From positions 19,356,235 to 19,420,234 of the forward strand of contig JANCRA010000005.1 in NCBI GenBank assembly GCA_024362935.1: DNA of 64,000 bases, given 5' to 3'. A program made the translations under genes and the position numbers. Shown here piece by piece: positions 44,801 to 57,300 of the stretch (position 1 is the first letter of the stretch; the number at the start of each line of letters is the position of its first letter). The notes beneath the pieces were generated by a model. It made no database searches. It saw only the letters and a list, made by a program, of their open reading frames with translations, and was not told the origin of the DNA. The stretch is from Setophaga petechia (Eukaryota; Chordata; Aves; Passeriformes; Parulidae).

Positions 44801-47800
44801 AAGGAAAAGAACCAAAGACTATTTCTAGAAGCAAAATTATCCCAAACTAGAGACTTTTGTTCTGTGGACATTTCTCCTAAACAGCTGGTCTGTCTAGCAC
44901 AAATAATGGGGTGTGAGTGTGTTGGATCAGTGCATATTGTTCTGATGCTAGAAAACAGCAAGTCCAACAATTCTAAAAGTAGACAAGAAGTAGGGAAGGT
45001 ACTTTAAGACACAGAACAATTCATGATCTATCAGCAAGCTACAGATAACAGAATCAAACATGAACTGAACTGGTTCTGTGTTAATTAAATCCAATGTTTA
45101 TCACAAAAAATATAAATTTTTAAAAAATTAAGAAAAGCTTTTGGAACTAAATCAGCTATGGCAAACCAACACAGGCTTGCAGCAAATCCCTGAATAAAGG
45201 AAATGTTCATGAAGAGAAGGATGAAAACATGACTCATTGTAATTAATACAGAAAATTCTGCCTAGAACTGCAGGCTTTGAGAGACCCATGAGTAATATCA
45301 CCCCCAAACAGGATTTTGTGGCACAAAAAAAACAGGTAGAGAAAAAAAGAGTGTCACATAATACCATGCTCTAAATAAATGTTGAAGTGTTCCCTGATGA
45401 CGATCTTTCATAAAGAACAGGATGTCAGCAGTCTAATATAGGACAAGACTCAGGCTTTTTCAGCTACTGACAGTCTTAAAAAAGAAAAAGCAACACATAT
45501 CACTGCATTTCTCAGAAGAAAGACAGAAATGTTTTTACTACCACCCAGTGTGAAAGGAAGGCTGTAATCTAAGAGACAGAGCTACAGGATGGCCTTGCAT
45601 AACAGCATTCACACCCCCCTTAATTGATGGATCTGATTCAACTTCTTAATAAAACATACTGCTTTGACAGTGTTTCCATGATGAAATCATCCATTGCTAC
45701 ACTGTTACAACCAGGAAACCTAAGGCTCAGCTCATAGATGGGCTCAGAAATTCCTCCAAACATCGGTACATTTTTAATTTCTGTGTAAGAATAGATGTAT
45801 CGTAAATAAGAGAAAACGATTAATAAACTTACCTTTCTCTAACCTTGGATCCTGCCAAAGGCCCAAGAGAAAAAAATAATTTTGCAAATGTTTCAGGATC
45901 ATAATCATCATCTATAGCTTCAGATAGCAGCTGTTTAGCAACCAAGCAAAATTCAGCACTGCCAAAACCCAGCTGCTCATACAGTCCAAAAATGTGACTA
46001 ATACTGTGTATATCAAGATGGGAGGCACTTTTAAGGAAAATCCTGTTGCATTTTTCTAGCACTGGATGATATCTCAGTTTAACATTTTGGAGAAACTGTA
46101 GTATTCTTCTGGCATAGTTGAAGTGGACTTCATGCTCTTCTTCTAACAGCTGCTCAGCCTTGTATAGTAATCGATCTCGAAAACTCTCTGTGATAACTTC
46201 AGATATGCTGGTCATCAAAACTGACAAGATCCTAAAAAATTCAAAAAGTCTCCTATTTACACATTGAATATAGTAAGCAATACATTTTATATTTATTAAA
46301 TAAAGTGCAAAAAGAAATTAATGGTAGTTCAGGTGTTGTTGGCTTCTGTGCAAAAAGAATTTTAAATCTAATCCAGAAAACATGGATGAGTAAAAACCAT
46401 TTATCCTACTAAAGTAAAGATTCTGCTTTCAGTGAACTTCTGAAATTATTTGAATTTTTCAGCCATCTCTTAGAAAGTTACACATGATAAAACTGTTTCC
46501 CTAAGGCAAGACCCTGATTTGCCTGATTCATATTTGCTAAAATATCTTTAATGTTCAGTAGACACTAAAGAAATCCGAACAATTCACAAGTGACAGGATG
46601 GGGAGAAGAGTCATTGTCACTCCTAAAGAAAGAATCCCTTCCTAAGGGAATAAAACTTACGCCAATAGAGAAAGTGATTTCAGTAAAGAAATGCAGTCCT
46701 GTCCAAAGAGTTTCACAAGCAGGCTCTTCACATCTGAAAAAAATCAGTGTTGGGACTGCTGGTGCTATATAAAGCAGAAGAAAGAAAGAGAAGCCTTTGC
46801 TGTAACAGCCCCAGGGGAACAGAAACAAGAAAAAAATTATCTTGGTCTTCCTTGACTAGAGTTATGCTTAAAGTAGTTTAAATATGAAGGTAACGTGCTA
46901 GACATGCTAGCAAGAGAATTTATTAATTCAGCTTGACCAGAAAAACAATGCTCTGAAGATAAATAAACATATTATTGTTTTAAAACCCCTTACTGCTGTT
47001 AACAAAGACATGTCATGGTAGACATGAGAAACTATCACTGTCAAGGGAGAAAAAAGGAAGAAAAGCATCTTCTGGTGAGTCAATAACCTCTAAATTACAA
47101 AAAAAGGTCCATGTTTAGAATCAGGATAATGCTGATTGTAAATATCTGCTGCAGTGTAAGTAGAACAGTGGAAATTAATTAAATTTCTATAAACCAAACA
47201 ATCAACCTGTAGTTTCAATCATTTAGACTGATTATAAGGAAATTCTTTGTAAAGTCATTGGGAAAATGCATTCTCTTGTGAATCAATGCACAAATACAAA
47301 ACACTTCTTTCCCACAAACCCCCAGCTGAAGCAAAGTAACCTCCGGCTCAGAAAAAGGCAAAGTCTTTAGAAAAGACAGACCAGTAACTGAAACATTTTG
47401 TTTCTTCTGCTTCTGACACTTACCTTATATCCTGTATAGAATCCAGTTTCATGTCCACAATATGAGCTACTTGGCCAATTATGGGACTGAAGTGCCTGTG
47501 CTCCTTGTGTAAGCACAGAGCAAATTTAGACAGACAAGGCAAGCTAAGCCTGTCAAGACATTAAAGACAGTCAGACAGGATATCTACCTTTTATTTCTAA
47601 TCAATAATTAAAGACAAAAATATTTTTTAACAATTCTATAAAAACCAAGGTTTTAGTCAAATTACAAAACAAGGAAACAAAGTATCTAAGGAAAAAACCT
47701 GGGTGTTTATATGGAGTTCTACAAGAATTAGTCGAACTTCACTTAACCAGCCTGAGAAATCTATAAAGATTATATTCTCAAGCAATTATGTCAAATGGAT

Positions 47801-49188
47801 AAAATGAATGTGAGCAATTTATTACTTGAATATAATTTTGTTTTCAAGGTACACTGTATTTATTTACTTCAAGATGCTCCATATATAAAGAAGAGGCAAT
47901 CCTGTGATGCGGGTGCCAAGACTGACACTTGGTTCTGCCATTATCCAAAGATTAAGGAGTCAAAACTACAATATCCCTCCTCCAAAAAGGAATCAAAAGA
48001 CAACAAAACACAACAACAAAATGCACAAAGGGAAAATGCTGCTGTTTCAATACAAAATGTTTTATAAAAATTGAGATAAGCATGGTTCTAATAACCATTT
48101 AAGACCTGGACAGCAAGCACTGAGGTAAAATTGTAAATATGAAAACCTGCAATTCACTTCAAATACATAATACTAGACAGACAATATATTCCAAAATCTC
48201 AAATGCTGGACCCTCTTGTTGCAGCATCTGAATCTCTCAAGCATTTGCGTACCAAATAATTTGTATCATTTTCAAAACCTTCAAAAATACAACTGACATT
48301 TAAAATACTTATATTATGTTTTAATCGTAAATACTCTTTGAGAACTCTTGAGTAATCTCACATGAAGCAAATCATGCTTGCAACTTATACCTTTCACAAA
48401 GCACAGCAGGACAATACTTGCCTTTCTAATCTTTTCCATGCTTCTGTAACAAGCACTTTTGTTAGAGAAATGTGGTCTCCAACATTGAGCCTGCAAAATA
48501 AAGACAGTGCTTTACTTCAATAGTTATAAGGAAATAAGACATATGTCTTTTCATTATTTATCACAATGTTTTATTTTTCTATCATTCTCTCCATTCAAAC
48601 AGATTGTAAACATTTGTGCATGAATAATCAGAATTCATAATAATTGTAAAACATATTTAATAGGACTGCAAAACAGATCTGTTCTGCCTGTATCTCCAGA
48701 AGTGAGGCACAGGACATGATGCTGTGTCACACAGTCCAGAGTGCAGAAGCTGCGGCAGGGCAGTCTCATCACAGCCTCCTTATGAGATAGCTCCGTAGTC
48801 AAAATTCCTTCTCTTTTTATTACCAAATACAAAATGTACTTAATGCTCTTTACCTCAGGATGCTATATAAGGTGTCCACTATCACCTCATCCTCCATGAG
48901 TTCCACCTTGTTTTCTGCCAAAACGCAAAGGGCGAGAAACTGCGAGTGATTTCTTACATAGTCACTAGTCCTTGAGAGGAAGGGCCTCTTCTTTTGCAAT
49001 TGCCACAGCATGTTCAATGCAATTCCCACATGCTTTTCAGAAAGTCTGGCCTTGTTTCTTCCAACAAGGTTGAACACTTCATCTTCATGGGTGCAGCCAT
49101 TTATCTGGCTCAGAAGCAGATCACTACACAGAGCCCGAGCTTGGTAATGCCTCAGTGTGAGCAAGCAAACCCGCCTCAAACAAAGCAT
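35842..49188 (-). CDS. FASTKD1: FAST kinase domain-containing protein 1, mitochondrial
   Basis: Mitochondrial RNA-binding FASTK-family protein that influences the level of specific mitochondrial mRNAs (reported for ND3 in mammals). Fourteen coding exons in transcript order: 49188-48854, 48490-48422, 47549-47424, 46231-45833, 44722-44612, 43448-43317, 42355-41869, 41123-41009, 40549-40421, 39667-39536, 38521-38408, 38128-37987, 37043-36926, 35931-35842. They total 2499 nt, or 832 aa (human 847). The N-terminus (MLCLRRVCLLTLRHYQARAL) is basic and free of acids, like a mitochondrial presequence. An in-frame stop near 49235 fixes this ATG. Helical repeats and FAST_1/FAST_2 regions fill the centre, and a RAP domain occupies about residues 765-826 (KKRHLEMLGYRVIQ, then HFEWNSMVLS). 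The second coding exon uses a GC donor. The sequence diverges from human far more than its neighbours do, as is usual for this family. Confidence 0.95.
37366..37882 (+). mobile_element. Degenerate solo LTR of an avian endogenous retrovirus in a FASTKD1 intron
   Basis: The block begins TGTACTGGGTTTGGCTGGGA, the U3 start of a widespread avian LTR family. It contains an ATTAAA signal at 37757-37762 followed by U5-like sequence, and ends near a diverged match to the family's 3' terminus. It lies between FASTKD1 exons 37987-38128 and 36926-37043, antisense to that gene. No retroviral coding sequence is adjacent. Family identity is recalled, not searched; the right edge is approximate. Confidence 0.75.
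40892..40912 (-). mobile_element. Possible short LTR terminus remnant
   Basis: TGTCATGGTTTAACCC resembles the reverse complement of the 3' end of the same LTR family as at 37366. The match fades within about 25 bases, so it is either a truncated remnant or coincidence. Confidence 0.35.
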
Positions 49189-49355
49189 TTTGCTAATCCT
49201 ACCAGCTAGCTTTAAACTGTCCAGAAAGATTCTTCATTCACTTTTCACAGAAAACCATGTTGTTACAGACAACAAACTCAAATATTTGAAAAACGGAAGA
49301 CCATTTTTCTTTGAGCCTGTATGGTCACTTTATTAAGAAGTCAATTCTGAGGTAC
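49189..49355 (-). other. FASTKD1: 5' UTR part of FASTKD1 exon 2
   Basis: On the minus strand a strong acceptor (CTTTCTCATTTCAG) ends at 49356, so the exon with the start codon probably begins at 49355. It pairs well with the CpG-island donor at 51680-51679 (CAAAG|GTAAAC). Confidence 0.65.
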
Positions 49356-51179
49356 CTGAAATGAGAAAGTATCAAAGTGCTTAATTTCAGTCACAACAAC
49401 AAAATAAAAATCAGTGTAAAATCAGTAAAAATCAGTGTATAATTCTAAGTAAGATAAATTTAAGGAGAACCTATAGCCTGGACTCTCCTCATAGAAAAGC
49501 TCCCAACATTGAACACTGACATGCTCACAAGTACTGTGAAGTTAGTTCACTTGGTAAGCTTTCAAATTTATAAAACTGCCTTTAAAAGGTCACATGTGCT
49601 ATCAATGCAACTACTGAGAAGGAAAAGCTGAAGATTTTAACATTCCAGCACTGCATGACTAAGGGAGGCTTGCTCTCACTAGGCCGTAATCCCAAACTGG
49701 ATTCCAGGAATTGCCAGAAAATACAACTATTGGTGGTAAAATGAAGTGAGATGGCTCCTAGTCAAGAAGGTTGATCACCTTTGTATTACAGGATACTGAT
49801 CAATCACATACCATCAGCTGAAATTGCCACTGCACTAAAGAAAAGCAACCTGACTCCAAATTACAATAGAAGCTACAGCCTTATCTAATCAAATTTTTAA
49901 GTATTCATTTGTTTTCTTAGAATATACCCCAATTTGTACAGAGTGCTAACAACTGTGTTCTACAACCTACATAATTGATTTCAAGCAGGAGAACACAAAA
50001 CACAAGTGATAAATGCCTTACTACACCAAAGAAGCCTCATAAAGTTCCCTGAACTTAGAGATCATGCAAAAGCTCGCAAATCTTGCTTTATAATCATTAA
50101 CAACTAAAATGATCAATACCTTCAGCAAACCTGAATGCTCTTCAACTGTAGGCATGATTCCATCAGTGCAATGTTATCAAGGTGATGGCAGCAGTACCCA
50201 CTAGGTCTGTTGAGGAAGAAAAAACCTTATTTGTGCAGCCTGTGCAAGGTACTGAAATCATTCCAGAAAGATGGATATAGGTGGACTTCCTTTGACATGT
50301 GTACAATCCTCTTCCTAGAACAAAAAGCTATACAGCACACTGCACTACACTGCTGTCACTGACACTGGGGCAGACACAAGCAAAGCTAAAATGAAGTAAT
50401 TTTAATTTATGATCTGCTATAATAAGAAATCTTTGCTTTCCTATTCAAAATGAAAGAATACAAAAGAAGGTACAAATTTTTCACATACTATGTATTAAGT
50501 ACTTTTTATAATAATGATTTGCTTTATAGTCCCTTTTCAGACATTACTTTAATTTTTTTCATATGGTAGTTGCCTTTAGAAAGAATTTACTTCCTACAGT
50601 AGTGGCAAGCTAAGCACAAGATGTCAGGATAGAGTAGACACCTGAAGAAAATATAAAAACCTTCAGACTCGGTTTCCTGTAAATCTATGTGACACATCCT
50701 TTCCCCTTCTCCTGCTGCAAAAGACCTTGCACATCCTATTGTTGGGGAATCAGGATCTCTATCTAAAACAGCTCGCAGGAAGCTTCAAAATATTTCTCTA
50801 TTCCATTGAGCAGATGCAAGTGACTTACCACAAACTTTTACACCATTTTAAATAATAGTAAATTCCAGTATCTTTCAAAAAGTTCATCAATAGAAAACTT
50901 TGGATGTTTTCAAACATAGAGTAAAACGAGAAATTTGGATCTACCTGAAGAACTATTTCTAAGATGTCCTACTTACCATGCAAAACACACACTAGAAGGA
51001 CAAGGTCTTTAAAATTATTTTCTATCGGTTGAAACACAATAAGCACTTTTAAGTCTGTATTACAAAACACAGCGAGCCAGGAAGTCTCTCAAAAAGGAGC
51101 AAATGTGGACACTCACCACTCCTCACGCGTAAGAACTACTAGAGATTTAAGTAAGTAAGCCTTCAGAGAGCTGCTTGTG

Positions 51180-51795
51180 CAGTGCAGGCACCGGCTCGCC
51201 TCATTTCCCGTGAGCCCGGCCGCGGGAATACAACACCCCCGTTCCCGGGTAGGAGCGCTACCGCCGCCCCGCCGGCGCCCTGCGGCTTCCCGCGGGGAGC
51301 CCGCCCGCTCCCACCCGCTCCGGCACCGCGGGGAATTCTGACCCAGGGGGCCCCGGAGAGAGCGCGGGAAGGGGCCGAGCCGAGCAGGAGGGCCGCGACC
51401 CGCGCCGCCAGACTCCACTCCCGCCTCCGGGGGCCAGGGGCACCGCTGAGGGGCGCTCCCGGCGCGCCTGAGGCACCGGGCGGGCGGCGCGCACCGGGAG
51501 GCACCGGGAGGGCGGGCACGGCCCAGCTGCCGGCCGGGGCCGGCGGGGCGGCAGCGGCTGCCAGCGCTGGCTTCAGCGAGGGCTCGTTACACGGTGAACT
51601 CCACCGCCCGGCGGGGTTAAACGAGAAAGCAAAGGAGCCAGTTCCGCAGAAGCGGAGCCGAGGAGAAGCTCTGGGTTTACCTTTGCACAGGACCCTTCCT
51701 GCTTTCCAGCCTCCAGACGCGGGAGGCAGCGGCCCCAGCGCTCCACGTGCCCCGGCGCTGTCACTCGCCGTGCGCATGCCCCGAGGCACAGCACT
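51180..51795 (-). promoter_or_regulatory. FASTKD1: FASTKD1 CpG island, promoter and non-coding exon 1
   Basis: A CpG-rich block in AT-rich surroundings. Read on the minus strand, exon 1 probably runs from about 51790 to the donor at 51681|51680. A CACGTG E-box (51744-51749) and an NRF-1-like TGCGCATGCCC (51771-51781, one mismatch to the core) lie within about 110 bp of the donor. NRF-1 control is common for nuclear genes of mitochondrial proteins. The exact transcription start is not visible. Confidence 0.6.
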
Positions 51796-51799
51796 TCCT

Positions 51800-53330
51800 A
51801 GGACGCGTAGGGAGAAAGGGAAAAGTCCAACAGTTAAGACTTTTCAGAGGAAATAAAAATACTTTAAAAGGTCCAAGGCTCATACTGACTATTGCATATT
51901 AAATAAAGCATATTAAATTTTTTATAATTCATACGCGGGGGGAAGGAAGTATTCCCCGCCTAGGAAAAGCACAAAGTTCGGAAGGGTAAAGTTGAAGAGC
52001 TAGGCTTTGTTGTACTTTAATTAATGTTATTTTATTTTACCATTTTTCTAATGCCTTGCGACAGCAATAAATTTAAATTGAATGAGTTTTGGGGGACAAA
52101 TCTAATATACCTTGCAACAAGTATGTTGCTTATGTGGAATGTGCATAGCTCCAGGTCATCTTTCCGGAACTTTTCTCACTACCACTGATAGCAGCAAAGA
52201 CATTTAGAAAGAATGATAGAAATCTCAGATTGCTCTACATTCTATCCAAAAAACAGAACTATGACCATGACCAATTCTGACCAGCTTATTGCAGCTGTCT
52301 ATCAAATGTTTTGAGTTTTTAGTTTTTGTCTGTCACCTCCTAATATACTGGATGGCTATGAATATGGAACTCAAACTAATAGAATAGACCCTAAATTATT
52401 AATCACAGGTCTGTGTTATTTTAGAAAAAAGAGCTTTTTTTTTTACAATGGATTAGTTACAATTTTTGTAATTGTGGAATTTATTACTTGGACAGGTTCT
52501 GTATCGTCTTGCTAACAGATTCCAGATTGTCCCAGTTACAGTTTACACAGGCATGCAAGTAACAGCGAGACCCAAACCCTGCCAGGTGAGCTCAAAGGGT
52601 GGCACATAAAGTACCTCTTTCAAGAATGTCAGGCCTTGTGCAAACTCACATAACAGTCCCAAGGCATCTGAGAGGAAAACTGTAGCAGAAAACAATTCCA
52701 TGGTCATATAAAGGAGACTTCTGTAAATCATACAGATTTTTCATTTACAAGATGCTGAACTTTTCACTTTTGACTTGTGAAGTACATTTGGACAAAATAA
52801 AATAATGCCTAAAGCAAATTAAAAATGCTAGATAAAATGATGTTACATTTTAACCTGGAAACATAGGGGAGGAAAACAAGTCTTAAAGCATGCTGTGCTA
52901 AAGCCAGTGTTGATTTATTGAACAGATGTTCACTCACCAGCTTCTTCAGGATTTCAGAACTCACAGGTGTCAGTTTCACATTTTAAACTGGTTTTGTTAG
53001 TTTGTGGTTTTTTTTCCATAAAACCGTAAGATCATTGGGGTTTTTACTTCAAACAAACTTCTCATCAGCAAGTCACATAACTTCCATTACTTCCCATTAT
53101 GTATGTGATTATTGACCCAAATGCCTACTGGTTAGAATTAAGACCCATCAAAGGAGGTACATACTTCAGCGCCAGTCTTAGTTAATTTTGAAGGTGCTCG
53201 CAACTTGCCGTGACCTTTCATTCCTTAATTTTAACATACATTAACTTTGAATTGCAATACATACATATGGGATACTATTATCAGTTACTCATTTTTTGCA
53301 CAGTTGGCCTAAATTCCCGTTTTAATTCTT
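51800..53330. other. FASTKD1-PPIG divergent intergenic spacer
   Basis: About 1.5 kb of AT-rich sequence separates two CpG islands. It holds only short chance ORFs and no repeat I can name. Confidence 0.6.
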
Positions 53331-53339
53331 TACAAGCCC

Positions 53340-54370
53340 TAGAGAGGTGCACTGCTGGAGGAACCCTGCGCGCTTCCAGCACCGTGCAGGACGGTTCATT
53401 TAGCAGCCCTTGGCCACTTCGCGGGCCCATCGGCGGGGAAGAGCAGCACTGTTCCCGAGCACGTTTGGCCGGGAAGGGCCCGTGTACCTGCCGCGCTCCA
53501 GCCCCTCCAGCTCCTTCCCGCGCCGCGCCCGCTCGGGCCTGGCCCAGCGGGGCCGCGGCAGGGGCGGAGCGCCGCTGACGAGCCCGGAGAGGCGGGAGCC
53601 CCTCCTCCAGCCGCTCAGGCTCCTCGCGAGCGGCCCGCGCCGCCGGCCTGGGCTGTGTCGCTGCTCGCGGCCCCTGCACCGTGCCCGGGCCGGGGGAACG
53701 CCGCTCCCGCCGCCGGGCTCCCCCGCCCGCCCCGGCGCGCCGCCCCCGGGTCGCCGCTCCCGCCCTGTCCGCCACTGACGCAGTCCGTGCCGCACCAGCT
53801 CCAACATGGCGGCAGCGCGGCGCTGAGCAGCGCGGGGCTTCAAGGACCGCCAGCGGGTGAGTGCCGGCCGCGCCGCCGGGCAGCGCTGCTCGCCGGCCCG
53901 GCAGTGTGAGGGCCGTCGCCCGGGCCGCGCTGGGGGCCGGGCGGACGGTGGAGGAGGAGGAGGTCGCAGCGCCGCGGGGCCTGAGCTCGGTCACGGCGCG
54001 GGTAGGAGCTCCGGCCCCTCCCGGCCGCCGCTTCGGAGCGGGCCTGGGGCGGCCGCCCCCGCCGCCTTCTCGCACCCGCCCCTCGCAAGGCCCGGCCGCC
54101 CGTGTGCGGGGGACAGGCGGACCGCGGCACTCGGCGCATCCCGGTGAGGGCGGCCTCCGGGAGGGAAGCGGTGCGGGGAGCCGCGAGTGCGGCCCGAGGC
54201 AGGCGGGAGCGGCAGGGTGGGTGAAGCGGCGCACGGGGCCTGGCGCGCGTTGCAATAGGGGTCGGCTCTGCCAGGCCGGCTGTGCCGCTCCGCAGCCTGC
54301 CTGGCCGCGGGTCTGTGCCCGCAGCGAGCGCCCCGCTCGGGCTCGCGTGCTGCCTGGGGAGTTTGAATGA
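53340..54370 (+). promoter_or_regulatory. PPIG: PPIG CpG island and promoter
   Basis: Dense CpG sequence flanking a probable first exon that ends at the donor CAGCGG|GTGAGT (53856|53857). AACATGGCGGC at 53803-53813 fits the YY1 consensus, a motif typically placed just downstream of transcription starts. No TATA box. Long ORFs on both strands here are a by-product of stop-poor GC-rich sequence. Confidence 0.65.
53806..53826 (+). CDS. Six-codon upstream ORF in the presumed PPIG 5' UTR
   Basis: ATG within the YY1 motif opens a reading frame MAAARR followed by TGA, entirely inside presumed exon 1. It would be a uORF only if transcription starts upstream of 53806. Translation is not shown. Confidence 0.3.
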   Translation: MAAARR

Positions 54371-57300
54371 GTCTTCCCTCCTCCCCTAGACGAGGAAGGA
54401 ACGGGGCCGTCTGCCTGCCACATGTTCTCTCTTCTGCAGGCCTCGCCTAGCAAAGTGGAGCCTGTAGGGGCTACCATGTCTGGCAGGAGACTCCTCTGCA
54501 TCTGTCTTTTAGGGATTTCCTAAGGCGTTCCAAAGACTTCTATGAGTGTTGAGTTTCAGGCTCATTTTTGTATCCATGACATACTGCGTGTATATGGTTG
54601 TACTTTGAGACCTTGAAGAGGCTTTGAGAGACTTAAAAGACGTAAGAAATAGCTCACTGAAACTGTGGACAGAGTATCTGTTGTAGTGCTAAACATTGCC
54701 ATTAAGTTCAGTCACCATTACAAAATTTATAAATAATGGTAAAGTTATTTTGGCCAGTAGTTTCCTGAAGTTTGACTGGTTAAGTTAATTATATTTAGTA
54801 GTCGTGTGAGACCTAATTTAAGAGAGATGTCAGACCATTATTTTGCATATAGTCTATTTTCTAAGTTGCATTTTTTTTGAGAGAATATTTTGGAGGTTTT
54901 GTGGTTTTTTTCTATATTGTCAGCAGAAGAGGCTGTTCTTTAGACAAGGATAAATATTACTAGTGTTTTTTTTCGGGGTTTTTTTTGGTGTGGTTTTATG
55001 TTGTTGGGTTTTTTAAAATCTTCTTCCCGCCGTTTTGTTTCACTATTCCCATTGCATTGGGGTCCAGCATTGCTCAGATTTTTAGGTGCTACCACGATAA
55101 AAATAAGGTAACAATTTGTAGGTTAGACATGATTTACGAAGCATTAATTAGTCTAAACCCACAGAGTTTGATTTATACTTTTGTAAAAATTATTTATAAA
55201 TATTTCAGAAATAATGTAGTTTCCTGTATGTGCAGTAGATCTGAGGGGTAGCATAAAAAGGATAGCAGCATTAGTAGTTCTCTGAGTGCACCCTTTGGGA
55301 CTACATTTCTCATTAAGACTTCCCATTCTTTCACTTCTGTGAAACAAACATTATTGCTTTAATTAGCTAGCAGTCATCAAGCTGCTATCAAGAGAAGATT
55401 TGGGTTTTTTTCTTCACAGGATCTCAGAAATTCTGGGGATTATGAGGGAATTGAGAGTGAAAATATGTAACAGAGTGAAGGATTTTAGTGTGTTGCAGCA
55501 TGATTTCTCTGATGGTAATTTAGGAGCCAGCTTCCATTTGGAAGAGAGTCGGTGAGTGCCAGGGAAAAAATGTGGCCATCTTCTAATGCAGTGAGGTTTA
55601 GGTCAGAGGCTGGGATGAAGCATAGAAGGGATCTAGAGGAGTAGAGAAAGGGGTAGAACACCAGAATAAAACATGATACAGCAAGGTTTTTTGGTTATGT
55701 TGGCAAATACGGGTCAGCATTCAGAGCTTCTCTTACTGTTGCATGGTTGTCTTGCCTTACTCTCATCTTCAGTAACAGGTAGGAAAGGATTCCACTGCTG
55801 AAATTAATTGTGGGGGATTTGCATGACTTGGAGATTGCACCCTGTAAAAGGTTCTTTCCCTGTTTCGTGAAGAACATAAACTTGCCTTTCCTTAGCAGTT
55901 TTTAAGTTTTAAAATAAAAGTTCATGGATCCAGGCCTATTCAAATTCACATCAACAAGTGCACTTATTTGTGTACAGACCTGACAGAAAGCACCTGTATT
56001 TTTTCACAAATCAGGAAAAAGAAGTACTTTCTGTGTAAATTAGGTAATAGAAAATCGTGACTAAGACTTGACAACATAGATTTTTAGTTGCAAGTGACAA
56101 GAGCATATTTTAACATTCTACATTGAAGGAATCTCTTTTCTAGAAAAATAAAGGGGATGATCCAGTAGGAGGCTGTATTTCTGTGTAAACAGTTTCAGAA
56201 TGTTACTACCTTCTCAGCTGAATTTTATGCTCTCCCAGCTGGGGTGTTAAAACTGGGTGTGCATTCATTATACTTTAGTACAAGAAGACCAAATTCATCT
56301 TCATAATTGCAAGAAATCATACTGAAAGTGGTATAAGTGATTTACCAGTGCAGTAGGGTTTGTATGTACTGCATATTTAGTCAGGACCTATCTAAGGGTG
56401 ACAGATATTTTCTAAGGTCTCCCTTCCCTATGTGCATGGAAGACAACAGTTGATATTGTCAGGTGTCTGATTTTCTTTTTTAGAGGGAAACAAATCCTAT
56501 GTTGGTGGTGCAGTAAATACTTCTAACATTGTTGTAGAGCGGAGGCCTGCTGAAAAGTGGTGTGAATCCCTTTTTGCCTGAAAAAATGTTGAAAGTTTTA
56601 TTTTATAGGTGGTTTTTCTTTTCTGTCAGACTGAAAGCTTATAATGCATGATTTTTAATGATGACTTGAAACTCTTCCTACATAAATTTCATAGAGCTGT
56701 GTAGAAAGCAGATTCTTTCTTATTGGTGTGTTAAATCCGTGTGTTTGCAAAGGCATCATCCTAAATCTGAAATATGTTCTAGTGTAGCACATTATTCCTA
56801 AATTTGGCAACAAAAATCCTGTGCTGCTGGTTAGTGAAATGAAAAAAAAAATCATTTCCCTAGATGTCATTGCTGCTAATTCAGAGTTTGGAGATCATGA
56901 AGTACAGAGGAAAAGATGGTGTTGTTTATGGAAAAATGCTAAGGAAATTATGGAGATAGAGGGTTGATGTGTTTAGGTTTTTGTTCATATCTTTGGTATC
57001 ATGCTAACACAGCTGCAAGCTCTGTCACAGTAGTGGATCTGTGAAAAAATTTTCATGTCGCCCATTTCAAAATCATAAATTCACTTCTTTAATCCATACT
57101 GGAAAGAACTGGTAACATTTTTAGTCTGTGCCTCTGCCATCACTTGAGGCTGGTCGGTGCTGCTGCCGTGTGGTTCGATGGAGGGAGGAGGAAAGGGTGG
57201 TTCTCATGCAGCCAGGTGGGCACTTGTATGCAAGTGAAACGTGGGTGTAGGAGCCCTCCATTGCAGTGTCAGCCCACATTTATATTGCACAGTTCAATTG

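Noticed and set aside
51182..51856. 224-codon plus-strand and 208-codon minus-strand ORFs over the FASTKD1 CpG island
   Set aside because: Same GC-island artefact; the minus-strand one overlaps the presumed non-coding exon 1 and matches nothing recognised.
53281..54501. 406-codon minus-strand ORF across the PPIG CpG island
   Set aside because: Composition is Ala/Gly/Arg/Pro-rich, all frames are open here because GC-rich sequence lacks stops, and no domain or splice context is visible.
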